Assembly (NCBI RefSeq): GCF_000379765.1
Contig: NZ_KB903443.1
Location: forward strand, 332,951-396,950
Direction of reading: 5' to 3'
Length of the DNA stretch: 64,000 nt
Source: Flexithrix dorotheae DSM 6795
GTDB lineage: Bacteria > Bacteroidota > Bacteroidia > Cytophagales > Flammeovirgaceae
In this document: piece after piece, positions 1 to 7,820 of the stretch
Layout of the letters: the number at the start of each line of letters is the position of its first letter
How positions within the stretch are numbered: position 1 is the first letter of the stretch
Translations under genes and position numbers: made by a program
The notes under the pieces: model-generated
Told to the model about the DNA's origin: nothing
Databases searched by the model: none
What the model saw: only the letters and a program-made list of their open reading frames with translations

Positions 1-1
1 A

Positions 2-328
2 GAAGATAATTTAACTGAAACTAAAAACCCAAACACTTTACTTTCGTCCGATCCAAATGAGGCTGGGGAAAATTTTGGCGCAACCATTTTCATGGAGCGA
101 TTTGACATCACAACTGAAACTATTGGAGGAGAAATTTTCTATGTAAGAAATGAAGAACCACTTTTCATTTTGAAAAGAAACACGGAGTATTCATTTGAGA
201 TTCTGGACGAAAACTCCCTGACTATTTCTTCCGCAAAAAGTGCGGTCAATATTAAGTATGAGGAAGATAACACTTTCAAAATTACTCACGAAAAAAGGAA
301 AAACCAGAAAGTAAAAGTTTATCTGTAA
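2..328 (+). CDS. C-terminal end of an unidentified protein, cut by the window edge
   Basis: The frame is open from base 2 to the TAA at 326-328, so the ATG at 92 is probably internal and the gene starts before the window. The visible 108 residues are acidic and Asn/Glu-rich at first (EDNLTETKNPN...), then turn into alternating hydrophobic and charged strands (GGEIFYVRNEEPLFIL, INIKYEEDN-like) and end in KVKVYL. This looks like a beta-rich end domain of an exported or surface protein, but I do not recognise a family. The next gene is 440 bp away, so no operon partner is visible downstream. Confidence 0.55.
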   Translation, partial: EDNLTETKNPNTLLSSDPNEAGENFGATIFMERFDITTETIGGEIFYVRNEEPLFILKRNTEYSFEILDENSLTISSAKSAVNIKYEEDNTFKITHEKRKNQKVKVYL

Positions 329-768
329 ATACTAACTTTTCAATCATACACAGAATTAAATTTTAACAAACATTACTTACTGACTACATCATAGAAGATA
401 AATTAACTGAAAACTATAAAAAACGACTAACTCGACTGTAATTTACTACCTACATTTAAACGCGCTTCGTAGACCATTTTTTAGCTGGCTTCATCTGTAA
501 ACTAGATTGGATTTAAAATTTACAAGATGTTAAGCCAATTTTTTTTTCTCTTTCCTTACTTTCTCCAAAAGTAAATTTCAAATTTTCATTTTTTCAGTAG
601 GGAATAGCATAAGTGGTTTGTATTAAATACAAATTAAGCACCAGTACTCCACACCGGGTACTATTATTTCCGAGAAATAGTAATCTTTCTATCAGTCTTT
701 TATGGCAAAATAATACACCGTTAATTTTGAATTACTACTTAAAACCTTCAACAAACTACTGATAACCC
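329..768. other. 440-bp intergenic region
   Basis: No convincing gene on either strand. The last third holds the first copy of the dispersed repeat (634-747), which ends about 20 bp before the ATG at 769. A short minus-strand frame across 692-895 overlaps the repeat and the start of the lipoprotein gene and has no protein-like features. Confidence 0.6.
634..747 (+). repeat. dispersed ~115-bp non-coding repeat, copy 1
   Basis: Runs from TTAAGCACCAGTACTCCACA to TTAAAACCT and matches 7627-7753 with only scattered differences. It includes the shared blocks CTCCACACCGGGT, ACTATTATTTCCGAGAAA and TTTTATGGCAAAATAATACA. A small hairpin, ATTATTTC-CGA-GAAATAGT, lies near 664-682. The copy ends just before the first lipoprotein gene. 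Confidence 0.85.
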
Positions 769-1284
769 ATGAAATTTTTACCCTTTGTAATTGCCATATT
801 TCTATTGTGGAGTTGCACCATTGAAGACCAACCGCCATTTGAAAATACCAATGATGGCAAGACTGCTTACGAACCTGTCCTGATGACTCGGACACAATTG
901 GAAAAATCCATTAAAGTTATTGCTCCCATAGAGATTAACAGGCCGGGGAAAATTTACTTTAAAGATGGATTTATCTTTCTCAATGAAAAATATGAAGGTG
1001 TGCATATTATAGACAACAGAAACCCTAAGGAGCCAAAAAATGTAAAATTTATTAAAGTTCCGGGATGTCTGGATATGGCCATAAAAAACAACACACTTTA
1101 TGTTGATAATGCTGTGGACCTAGTGGCAATTGATCTGTCAGGAGCAGATTTCTCAGAAGTAAGCCGACAAAAAAGAGTATTTCCAGAGCTCTTACCCCCG
1201 GATATGGTTGAAATGCCTCTCGCCTTTTCCCCGGAAAAAAGACCTGCTGAAACTTTTATAGTGAGCTGGAAAAAACTTGATTAG
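769..1284 (+). CDS. LVIVD-repeat-like lipoprotein, short
   Basis: A 171-residue lipoprotein: a hydrophobic signal followed by LLWSC puts the lipidated Cys at about residue 16, so the protein should be membrane-anchored outside the cytoplasm. The body resembles LVIVD repeats, the beta-propeller-like units of some Bacteroidota surface proteins: YEGVHIIDNRNPKEPKNV, then LYVDNAVDLVAIDLSG. Only about two repeats are present, so a full propeller is unlikely from this chain alone. The next gene follows after 27 bp and has the same build, suggesting an operon of two related lipoproteins with a barrel protein. Function unknown; the family call is by motif only. Confidence 0.7.
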   Translation: MKFLPFVIAIFLLWSCTIEDQPPFENTNDGKTAYEPVLMTRTQLEKSIKVIAPIEINRPGKIYFKDGFIFLNEKYEGVHIIDNRNPKEPKNVKFIKVPGCLDMAIKNNTLYVDNAVDLVAIDLSGADFSEVSRQKRVFPELLPPDMVEMPLAFSPEKRPAETFIVSWKKLD

Positions 1285-1311
1285 ACCCAACCCCTTTTAA
1301 AAACTCATCCC

Positions 1312-2061
1312 ATGAAAAATCTTTCCTATTTCATTCTTCTTTTATTAGCTTTTGCAGGCTGTGAATATTCTGATGGTGAAAGCTTTAACCCGGAAACCTC
1401 CACTACAGGAGTTGGAGGTTCTACTGCCAGGTTTGCCGTTTCGGGTGATGTACTCTACACTGTCGATCACAATTCCCTCATTGTTTTTGATATTTCTCAG
1501 GAGCAAAACCCCAGGATGCTTAAGCAAATCGGGCTTTCTGCAATTGTAGAAACTATTTTCCCCAAGGGAAACCTTCTTTTTATTGGTTCACAGAACGGAA
1601 TGTTTATTTATGATGTAAAGAACCCTATTAATCCTATTATGTTATCCATGTATGTGCATACCGTGAGTTGTGACCCTGTAGTGGCGGATGACCGATATGC
1701 CTATGTAACCTTGCGATCTCAAACAGGATTTTGTGGAAGAGATATTAACGAATTACAAATTATTGATATCCAGAATCTATATAATCCAACCCTTCTTACT
1801 TCTTATGGAATGACTGCCCCAAAAGGACTAGGAATAAACGATACTACATTATTTGTTTGTGATGATGGATTAAAAATATTTAATGCTTCAGATGTTTTGA
1901 ATTTAAAACAAACTAACCATTTTAATATAGAAGCGGATGATGTCATTCCTTTGGCCGACAGATTGCTAATTACGGGAGAAGATGGCCTTTATCAATATAC
2001 TTACAAGAATGGTGAAATTAGCTTAATGAGTACCATTCCCATAGAAAGAATCTACAATTAA
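1312..2061 (+). CDS. LVIVD-repeat lipoprotein
   Basis: A 249-residue lipoprotein with lipobox LAFAGC (Cys near residue 17). Repeated units of the LVIVD type follow: DHNSLIVFDISQEQNPRML, NGMFIYDVKNPINPIML, ELQIIDIQNLYNPTLL, DDGLKIFNASDVLNLKQ. Each is a strand pair ending in D(I/V)xNxxNP. Such repeats fold as beta-propeller blades and are usually surface-exposed or periplasmic. It is 27 bp downstream of a shorter relative and 26 bp upstream of a barrel protein, so the three are probably co-transcribed. A pair of propeller lipoproteins beside a barrel could form an outer-membrane complex; that is inference. Confidence 0.75.
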   Translation: MKNLSYFILLLLAFAGCEYSDGESFNPETSTTGVGGSTARFAVSGDVLYTVDHNSLIVFDISQEQNPRMLKQIGLSAIVETIFPKGNLLFIGSQNGMFIYDVKNPINPIMLSMYVHTVSCDPVVADDRYAYVTLRSQTGFCGRDINELQIIDIQNLYNPTLLTSYGMTAPKGLGINDTTLFVCDDGLKIFNASDVLNLKQTNHFNIEADDVIPLADRLLITGEDGLYQYTYKNGEISLMSTIPIERIYN

Positions 2062-2087
2062 AATTGAATAACCATCAATAAACCACT

Positions 2088-2768
2088 ATGAATTTCTTCT
2101 ATCCACTAGTATTTTTCTGTGTCACCCTGATCATTTTTTTTACAGGAACTTCAGGACAATGTCAGGAAAATGATAGAAATTATTCCATATCATTTGTACC
2201 ACAGTATTTACTTATTGAAGCCATTAGGATAGATGTTGAAAAAGAGATCAGGGAACAAAAAAACGCAGTGATGTTGGGTACATATATCTATAAAGGCACC
2301 ACCGATAGATATGCAGATCAAAGAAATTTAAACAATTCTCAGGTCAATAGTTCCTACCAAAATGATGAAGTGAGTGGTTTGGGAATAGAATCTCTATACA
2401 AGTTTTTTATGGTGCCTAATCAAAATGCAAGTCCTTATTTGGCTGCTGGTCTGGGTTTCCATCATATAAAACTGAAATATTTGGACGGAGGCTGGACTCC
2501 TGTGGAGAGAGATGGTCTTGAATATCTTGAATTGGTTACCGAAAACCAGGAAGAGACCATTAACAGATTAGATATTATTGGCCTTATTGGCTACAAACAA
2601 TCGTTCAAAAGTGGTTTTTTATTCGATTTTTTCATTGGGCCGGTCTTAAAAAACAGCCAGATCACAAATACTCAAAATTCTCCCAGGGTTCAGGATAACC
2701 CACTTTATCATTATGGTTTTGATGGGGTAACCTTACGTACTGGTTTTTCCCTTGGTATGAAATTTTAG
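2088..2768 (+). CDS. outer-membrane beta-barrel protein
   Basis: 226 residues with a long hydrophobic signal (MNFFYPLVFFCVTLIIFF) and then alternating amphipathic strands (SISFVPQYLLIEAIRIDVE, SPYLAAGLGFHHIKLKYL, FDFFIGPVLKNSQI). It ends in FSLGMKF, a terminal Phe typical of outer-membrane barrels. Predicted 8-10 strands, similar in size to the OMP_b-brl group. It closes the operon begun by the two lipoproteins, so it may serve as their outer-membrane partner. No catalytic motif is visible. Confidence 0.7.
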   Translation: MNFFYPLVFFCVTLIIFFTGTSGQCQENDRNYSISFVPQYLLIEAIRIDVEKEIREQKNAVMLGTYIYKGTTDRYADQRNLNNSQVNSSYQNDEVSGLGIESLYKFFMVPNQNASPYLAAGLGFHHIKLKYLDGGWTPVERDGLEYLELVTENQEETINRLDIIGLIGYKQSFKSGFLFDFFIGPVLKNSQITNTQNSPRVQDNPLYHYGFDGVTLRTGFSLGMKF

Positions 2769-2808
2769 TTTTTATCCTTTTATTTTGCAAATTCTACAAT
2801 TTAGGCGT

Positions 2809-2825
2809 TGAAGTGGTTTAAACTT
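2809..2825 (+). repeat. 17-nt motif TGAAGTGGTTTAAACTT, copy 1
   Basis: Lies in the intergenic region about 100 bp before the barrel gene at 2923. The same 17 bases occur in reverse orientation at 19637-19653, upstream of the minus-strand M61 peptidase. In both places the motif points toward the downstream gene. Confidence 0.35.
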
Positions 2826-2922
2826 ATTTTTTTTGCCGTTAATATCCATTTCATGAACCTCAATTTGTAGAAATGTTTACCAGCAAAATTTTCAAAAGGA
2901 AAAATTAAAAAATTCAATCATT

Positions 2923-3426
2923 ATGAGAGGAAAAGTTTTAGGAGTTTTAATGTTTTTGTTCATCAGTTTTACTGGCTATGCCCAAAGCCCTATTGGTAAA
3001 GGAGGAAAACAAATTAACCTGGGTTTTGGTTTTTCCGGAATAGGCCTTCCAATTTATGGGGGAATGGATTTTGGCGTTCATGAAGATATCACCGTTGGAT
3101 TCCTTATTGACTACAGGAATTACAATGAATCCTATCATAGCTTTAAGTACAAACACAATGTCTGGACTTTTTCGGGAAATGGGAATTATCATTTCAACAC
3201 CATACTGGATATTCCAAGGGAATGGGATTTTTATGCAGGATTAACCATTGGTTTCCAATCCTGGTCATCACCAGATGGCTATTCCGGAAGTTATAATTCT
3301 GGTTTAGGACTAGGCGGACAAGTAGGTGGAAGATATTACTTTAATGAACAACTGGGAATCAATTTAGAAATAAACGGTGGAAGTGTAACGACCGGTGGAA
3401 AACTGGGTTTATCAATTCGGTTGTAA
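2923..3426 (+). CDS. small outer-membrane beta-barrel protein
   Basis: 167 residues with signal peptide MRGKVLGVLMFLFISFTGYA cleaved before QSPIG. A Gly-rich set of antiparallel strands follows: KQINLGFGFSGIGLPIYGG, DITVGFLIDYRNYN, WTFSGNGNYHF, WDFYAGLTIGF, LGLGGQVGGRYYF, GINLEINGG, GKLGLSIRL. Eight strands and a hydrophobic C-terminus fit the OmpW/OMP_b-brl size class. It stands alone, 154 bp after the preceding operon, and is closed by a clear terminator at 3456-3495. Confidence 0.75.
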   Translation: MRGKVLGVLMFLFISFTGYAQSPIGKGGKQINLGFGFSGIGLPIYGGMDFGVHEDITVGFLIDYRNYNESYHSFKYKHNVWTFSGNGNYHFNTILDIPREWDFYAGLTIGFQSWSSPDGYSGSYNSGLGLGGQVGGRYYFNEQLGINLEINGGSVTTGGKLGLSIRL

Positions 3427-3455
3427 GCATTTCAAAACAATTTTTCACCAAATTT

Positions 3456-3495
3456 AAATCTATGTATTGATCCTATAAATTCGATACATAGATTT
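3456..3495 (+). terminator. rho-independent terminator after the small barrel gene
   Basis: A perfect 12-bp stem (AAATCTATGTAT / ATACATAGATTT) with a 16-nt loop, followed by a T-rich run (TTTTATTTTG). It begins 30 bp past the stop codon of the gene ending at 3426. Confidence 0.8.
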
Positions 3496-3533
3496 TTTAT
3501 TTTGCTTTCATACATATTAAAATAGACCTGTCT

Positions 3534-3701
3534 TTGAAAAACACAAAAAACAATAATTCTGATTTAAAAGAAAACCTAGATTTTTATTTTGAAAATGGTT
3601 TTATGGTATTTACCTCACACTATTTAAAAAAAAGAGGATATTGCTGCAAGAATGGCTGTAGAAATTGTCCTTACGGGTATAAAAAGGACAATGATCGGTA
3701 G
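3534..3701 (+). CDS. small DUF5522-type Cys-rich protein, non-ATG start
   Basis: An open frame from 3492 to the TAG at 3699-3701 encodes the hallmark of the DUF5522 family: FYFENGFMVFTSHYLKKRGY, then CCKNGCRNCPYGYKKDNDR. The four Cys (CC..GC..C) look metal-binding, although the family usually has Arg-His where this has Arg-Asn. The only in-frame ATG (3603) falls inside the conserved block and would remove FYFENGF, so I place the start at the TTG at 3534; CTG at 3528 is the alternative. About 55 residues, cytosolic, function unknown. It lies between the terminator at 3456-3495 and the sensor gene, on the same strand as both. Either a real gene with a TTG start or a copy that lost its ATG. Confidence 0.7.
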   Translation: MKNTKNNNSDLKENLDFYFENGFMVFTSHYLKKRGYCCKNGCRNCPYGYKKDNDR

Positions 3702-3799
3702 TTTTTTGCGTTCCCCTTACACTATAAAAACAGCCCTTAAATATTTTTTAATTAGCGGTTATTCAAGTGCCAAAGGGAAAAACCTGAAAACTTCCAAAA

Positions 3800-6700
3800 A
3801 TGAAAATTTATCAACTCATTTTTTGCAAAACATTTATTGCTTTATTTTTATTATTATCATTCCACAGTCTGGCACAAAAACCTAAAGGACTTTCCCCAAA
3901 AAAAGCCATATCCCAGTACAAATTTAAATTATGGACAAGTGAAAATGGATTACCCACCAATGGAGCGCTTTCTATCATCCAGGCTAAAAATGGTTACTTG
4001 TGGATTGGGACCTTCAATGGATTAGTGAAATTTGATGGCATCAATATAAATGTGATTGACCATTCCAAAATCCCTCATTTCAAAAGTAATACTTTCACCA
4101 ATTTCTATGAAGATGCTGATAGCAGTCTTTGGATTGGTTCCCAGGGAGGGATTGTAGTTTTCAAAAACAATAAATGGAAGGTGTATACAGTAGAAAACGG
4201 CCTGCCTAGCAGTAATGTTGATGCTATATTTAAAGATAAAAAGGGTACAGTTTGGGCCGGAACCGCTTCAGGGTTATGTTACCTCAAAGACTCCTCTTTC
4301 ACTAATTCCGGATTACCGGAAGAACTAAAAGGGATTAATGTTTACGATATCCTTCAAGATGATCATGAAAATTTATGGCTGTCCACCAATGGAAAGGGTA
4401 TTTTTTCCTATAACCTGGAAACAAAAACATTCAAAAACTATAATAGTGAAAATGGGCTTAGTGATAATTATGTAAGAACACTTACTCTTGATAAAAAGGG
4501 AAATTTGTGGATTCCAACTGGAAAAGGACTGGATTGTCTTTTGCCTGAGGGAGAAATAAAATCGTATTCTGAAAAGGATGGTTTAAATGACAATTCTGTT
4601 GCAAAAGTATTTGAAGACAGTCAGGGCGTTATCTGGATTGGAACCAGTAAAGGATTAGCCAGGCTCTACAAGGGAGAGATTTCCACCCTTGGAGAAAAAG
4701 AAGAATTAGCCGCTCATAATGTAACTGATATCCTTGAAGACAATGAAGGCAATATCTGGGTAACTACCTATAGGTCAGGGCTGTACCAGCTACACAATGG
4801 AAAGTTCACCAATTTTACAAGAGAGGAAGGACTAACAGGGAAGTTAGTTTATAGCATTGCCAAAAATGATGAGAACTCTTATTTAATTGCTACCAATAAT
4901 GGCTTGAGTATTATCAATGGGAATCAGATTTCCGATTTAAAAACCAACAAACCCCTTCCCGATCAGGTTGTCAGAGATGTTTTTAAAGATAGTAAAGGGA
5001 TCATTTGGGCCTCCACTACAAAAGGGCTTGCAAAGATTGAAAATGGGAACACCACTGTTTTTACTGAAAAGGACGGCCTACCCAGTGATTATATAAGATT
5101 GTGTTATGAAGATCACTATGGAAATATTTGGATTGGCACACCAAATGGCCTTGCCAAATACAGCAATGGCCGGTTTATCACTTTTACAAAAGAAGATGGC
5201 TTAAGCAATAATTTTATTTTATCAGTTTTCCAGGATTCCAAAGGAAGAATGTGGATCAGTACCCGGCAGGGTATAACAAGGCTAAGCGGTGGAAAATTTG
5301 AGCACTTTAATACAAAAGATGGTCTGGCAGGAGAAGTAAATTTCAGGTTTTTCGAAGACAAGGAAGGAGTAATATGGATAGGAGCTAATGGAGGGTTAAC
5401 CCGCTATAAAGACGATACTTTTACAGTGCTCAATAAGCAGCACGGCTTATTTACTGATATCGCCTTTTCCATATTGGAAGACGATGATGGCTACTTTTGG
5501 ATTACCTGCAATGATGGTATTTACAAAGTAAAAAGAGAGGAACTCAACCTGGTGGCTGAAGGGAAAATTGAAAAAGCAACCAGTATTTTATACAATAAGG
5601 ATGATGGAATGAAGGTGAGTGAGTGTACAGCAAATGCCCGTCCTTTGAAAAGTAAAGATGGAAGGTTATGGTTTCCTACTTTTGATGGAATTACTGTTAT
5701 TGATCCCTCAAATATCACCATCAATCCTATTCCTCCAAAGGTGGTCATTGAAGGGATAAACGTAAACGGCACAAAAATATCCGATATTCAGCATATCAAT
5801 TTGTCTCCGGATAATCAAAGAATAAAAATTAACTTCACTGGTCTGAGTTATTCCAACCCTGAAAAAGTTTTCTTTAAATATAAGTTGGAAGGCTTTGAAA
5901 ATAACTGGCAAATAGCCGGATCGAACAGGGAAGTGTTTTATACCAATTTACCTCCCGGGAATTTCACTTTCAAAGTAATAGCCAAAAACCATGATGGCAT
6001 CTGGAATGAAAAAGGGACTAAAATAGTATTTTTTAAACCTACTCAATTTTATAAAACTACTGCCTTTTTTATCACAACCGGGCTTGTCGTTTTTACCCTG
6101 ATTGTTCTAATTTTTAAATACCGGGTTCGAAATATAAGAAACCAAAATAATGAACTGGAGAAAATGGTTCAGAAACGAACCATGGAAATGGAAAAACAGC
6201 AAAAAGAAGCTATTGCACAGAAGGATAAATTGGAAGAAACTTACAGGAACTTTCAACAGTTAAGTGAAATTGGACAGTTAGTTACTTCTCACCTTAATGT
6301 GAAAGATATTGTAAATACGGTTTATGAGCAAATAGACCACATGATGAATGTGTCCATTTTTGCAGTGGCCTTATACAATGAGAAAACCAGAACCCTTGAT
6401 TTTACCGGACGAGAACCGGGTTCCGATGAATTATTATTTGATTCTGATAGCATTGATCAAAAGGACATGCTTTCTGCCTATTGTTATAATCAGCAGGAAG
6501 AATTACTCATCACTGACATTAAGACTGATACCAGAGACTTTGTGGAACGGGCAAAAAATAACCGATACCAGGGCAAATGGAAATCGGCAATCTATTTACC
6601 CCTTAATTCCAAGGATATAAAACTAGGTGTAATTGCTTTGCAAAGTGAGGAACCATGCGTGTATCAGGATTACCATATTGATATTCTGCGTAACCTGGCT

Positions 6701-7630
6701 GTATATATTGGTATCGCCATTTCCAATGCGAATAATTACGCTAAAATTGAGGAATCGAATTCAGAAATTGCCAAACAACATGAAGTAATTTCCAATATCC
6801 ATAATAAAGTTACGGCCAGTATTAATTATGCCCGAAGAATTCAGGAAGCGGCACTCCCCTCTTTAGAAAAAATGCGAACCGGGTTAAAAGATGTGTTTGT
6901 GTTATATAAGCCTAAAGATATTGTAAGCGGAGACTTTTACTGGTATTCTGAAGTAAAAGGAGATGATGGGAATAGCAAAATAGTGGTTGTTGCCGCTGAT
7001 TGTACCGGGCATGGCGTGCCGGGTGCCATCATGTCAATTGCAGGGGAAAACTTTTTGAATCAGGTGGTGAACATCAGAGGAATTACTTCTCCAGATCTTA
7101 TTCTTCAGGAACTTGACAAAAGTGTAAGAACAGCTTTCAGACAGGATACCTCTAATAATAAGGACGGGATGGATATTGCCTTGTGTGTGATTGACAAAAA
7201 GAAAAAGGAAATAGAATTTGCTGGTGCATATAATCCTTTGATTTTCATCGAAAATAATGAATTGAATATCATAAAAGGCAACAAAGTTTCAATTGGTGGA
7301 CAGGCTGAAGGGGAAAAAGTATTTAAAAAGAATAAAGTAAAAATTGGAGAAACTGTAATGACAACAGAAGGAGAAACCACTGAAGTTTCGGAAGAGACCA
7401 AACCTTCTACTCCCATGACCTGCTATATTTTCTCAGATGGCTTTCCCGATCAATTTAGTCCAATCCATAAGCGGAAATTTTTATTAAAAAGATTTAAGGA
7501 AAAATTACTGGAAATTCATCATCGACCATTAGAGGAGCAAAAGTTAATTCTTGATTCCACTCTTGAAGACTGGAAAGGAGATGAAAAGCAAATTGACGAT
7601 ATTCTGGTAGTTGGATTTAGAATATTTTAA
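3800..7630 (+). CDS. two-propeller sensor with Y_Y_Y domain, GAF domain and SpoIIE-type phosphatase
   Basis: 1276 residues. Signal peptide at 1-25. Fourteen two-component-regulator propeller repeats (WIGTFNGLVKFDG-type) span about 35-635, enough for two seven-bladed propellers in the periplasm. Y_Y_Y domain about 643-745 (FFKYKLEGFENNW); one membrane segment about 752-773; coiled coil about 777-817; GAF-like domain about 817-980; then a PP2C/SpoIIE phosphatase at about 1007-1276. Its metal-binding Asp are visible in AADCTGHGVPG (D1067), DGMDIAL (about 1122-1125), SDGFPDQ (about 1213) and the closing DDILVVGFRIF. So an outside signal read by the propellers should drive a cytoplasmic Ser/Thr phosphatase rather than a histidine kinase. 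No anti-sigma factor or antagonist gene is next to it, so the target is unknown. Propellers of this type usually sense polysaccharide fragments, but the ligand cannot be told here. Confidence 0.92.
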   Translation: MKIYQLIFCKTFIALFLLLSFHSLAQKPKGLSPKKAISQYKFKLWTSENGLPTNGALSIIQAKNGYLWIGTFNGLVKFDGININVIDHSKIPHFKSNTFTNFYEDADSSLWIGSQGGIVVFKNNKWKVYTVENGLPSSNVDAIFKDKKGTVWAGTASGLCYLKDSSFTNSGLPEELKGINVYDILQDDHENLWLSTNGKGIFSYNLETKTFKNYNSENGLSDNYVRTLTLDKKGNLWIPTGKGLDCLLPEGEIKSYSEKDGLNDNSVAKVFEDSQGVIWIGTSKGLARLYKGEISTLGEKEELAAHNVTDILEDNEGNIWVTTYRSGLYQLHNGKFTNFTREEGLTGKLVYSIAKNDENSYLIATNNGLSIINGNQISDLKTNKPLPDQVVRDVFKDSKGIIWASTTKGLAKIENGNTTVFTEKDGLPSDYIRLCYEDHYGNIWIGTPNGLAKYSNGRFITFTKEDGLSNNFILSVFQDSKGRMWISTRQGITRLSGGKFEHFNTKDGLAGEVNFRFFEDKEGVIWIGANGGLTRYKDDTFTVLNKQHGLFTDIAFSILEDDDGYFWITCNDGIYKVKREELNLVAEGKIEKATSILYNKDDGMKVSECTANARPLKSKDGRLWFPTFDGITVIDPSNITINPIPPKVVIEGINVNGTKISDIQHINLSPDNQRIKINFTGLSYSNPEKVFFKYKLEGFENNWQIAGSNREVFYTNLPPGNFTFKVIAKNHDGIWNEKGTKIVFFKPTQFYKTTAFFITTGLVVFTLIVLIFKYRVRNIRNQNNELEKMVQKRTMEMEKQQKEAIAQKDKLEETYRNFQQLSEIGQLVTSHLNVKDIVNTVYEQIDHMMNVSIFAVALYNEKTRTLDFTGREPGSDELLFDSDSIDQKDMLSAYCYNQQEELLITDIKTDTRDFVERAKNNRYQGKWKSAIYLPLNSKDIKLGVIALQSEEPCVYQDYHIDILRNLAVYIGIAISNANNYAKIEESNSEIAKQHEVISNIHNKVTASINYARRIQEAALPSLEKMRTGLKDVFVLYKPKDIVSGDFYWYSEVKGDDGNSKIVVVAADCTGHGVPGAIMSIAGENFLNQVVNIRGITSPDLILQELDKSVRTAFRQDTSNNKDGMDIALCVIDKKKKEIEFAGAYNPLIFIENNELNIIKGNKVSIGGQAEGEKVFKKNKVKIGETVMTTEGETTEVSEETKPSTPMTCYIFSDGFPDQFSPIHKRKFLLKRFKEKLLEIHHRPLEEQKLILDSTLEDWKGDEKQIDDILVVGFRIF

Positions 7631-7753
7631 GCACCCGTGCTCCACACCGGGTGCTCCACACCGGGAACTATTATTTCCGAGAAACAATAATCTCTCTATC
7701 AGACTTTTATGGCAAAATAATACACAGTTAATTTTGAATTACCACTAAAACCT
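7627..7753 (+). repeat. dispersed ~115-bp non-coding repeat, copy 2
   Basis: Begins at the stop codon of the sensor gene and matches 634-747. It carries an extra 14-bp tandem duplication of GTGCTCCACACCGG that copy 1 lacks. The rest (CTATTATTTCCGAGAAA, TTTTATGGCAAAATAATACA, GTTAATTTTGAATTAC) is nearly identical. Both copies are in the same orientation and bracket 769-7630. Confidence 0.85.
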
Positions 7754-7776
7754 AAAAGTATCAAGATCATTCTGAT

Positions 7777-7817
7777 AAAAAGGCTGTCTCACCCATAAAT
7801 CATGAGACAGCCTTTTT
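7777..7817. terminator. bidirectional terminator between convergent genes
   Basis: A perfect 15-bp stem (AAAAAGGCTGTCTCA / TGAGACAGCCTTTTT) with an 11-nt loop. It has a T-run on either strand, so it can end both the plus-strand sensor gene (stop 7630) and the minus-strand protease gene (stop 7821, four bases away). Confidence 0.92.
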
Positions 7818-7820
7818 AGG

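Noticed and set aside
692..895. Minus-strand frame overlapping the dispersed repeat and the first lipoprotein gene
   Set aside because: The frame runs through a non-coding repeat and the opposite strand of a supported gene. The product has no domain or signal features.
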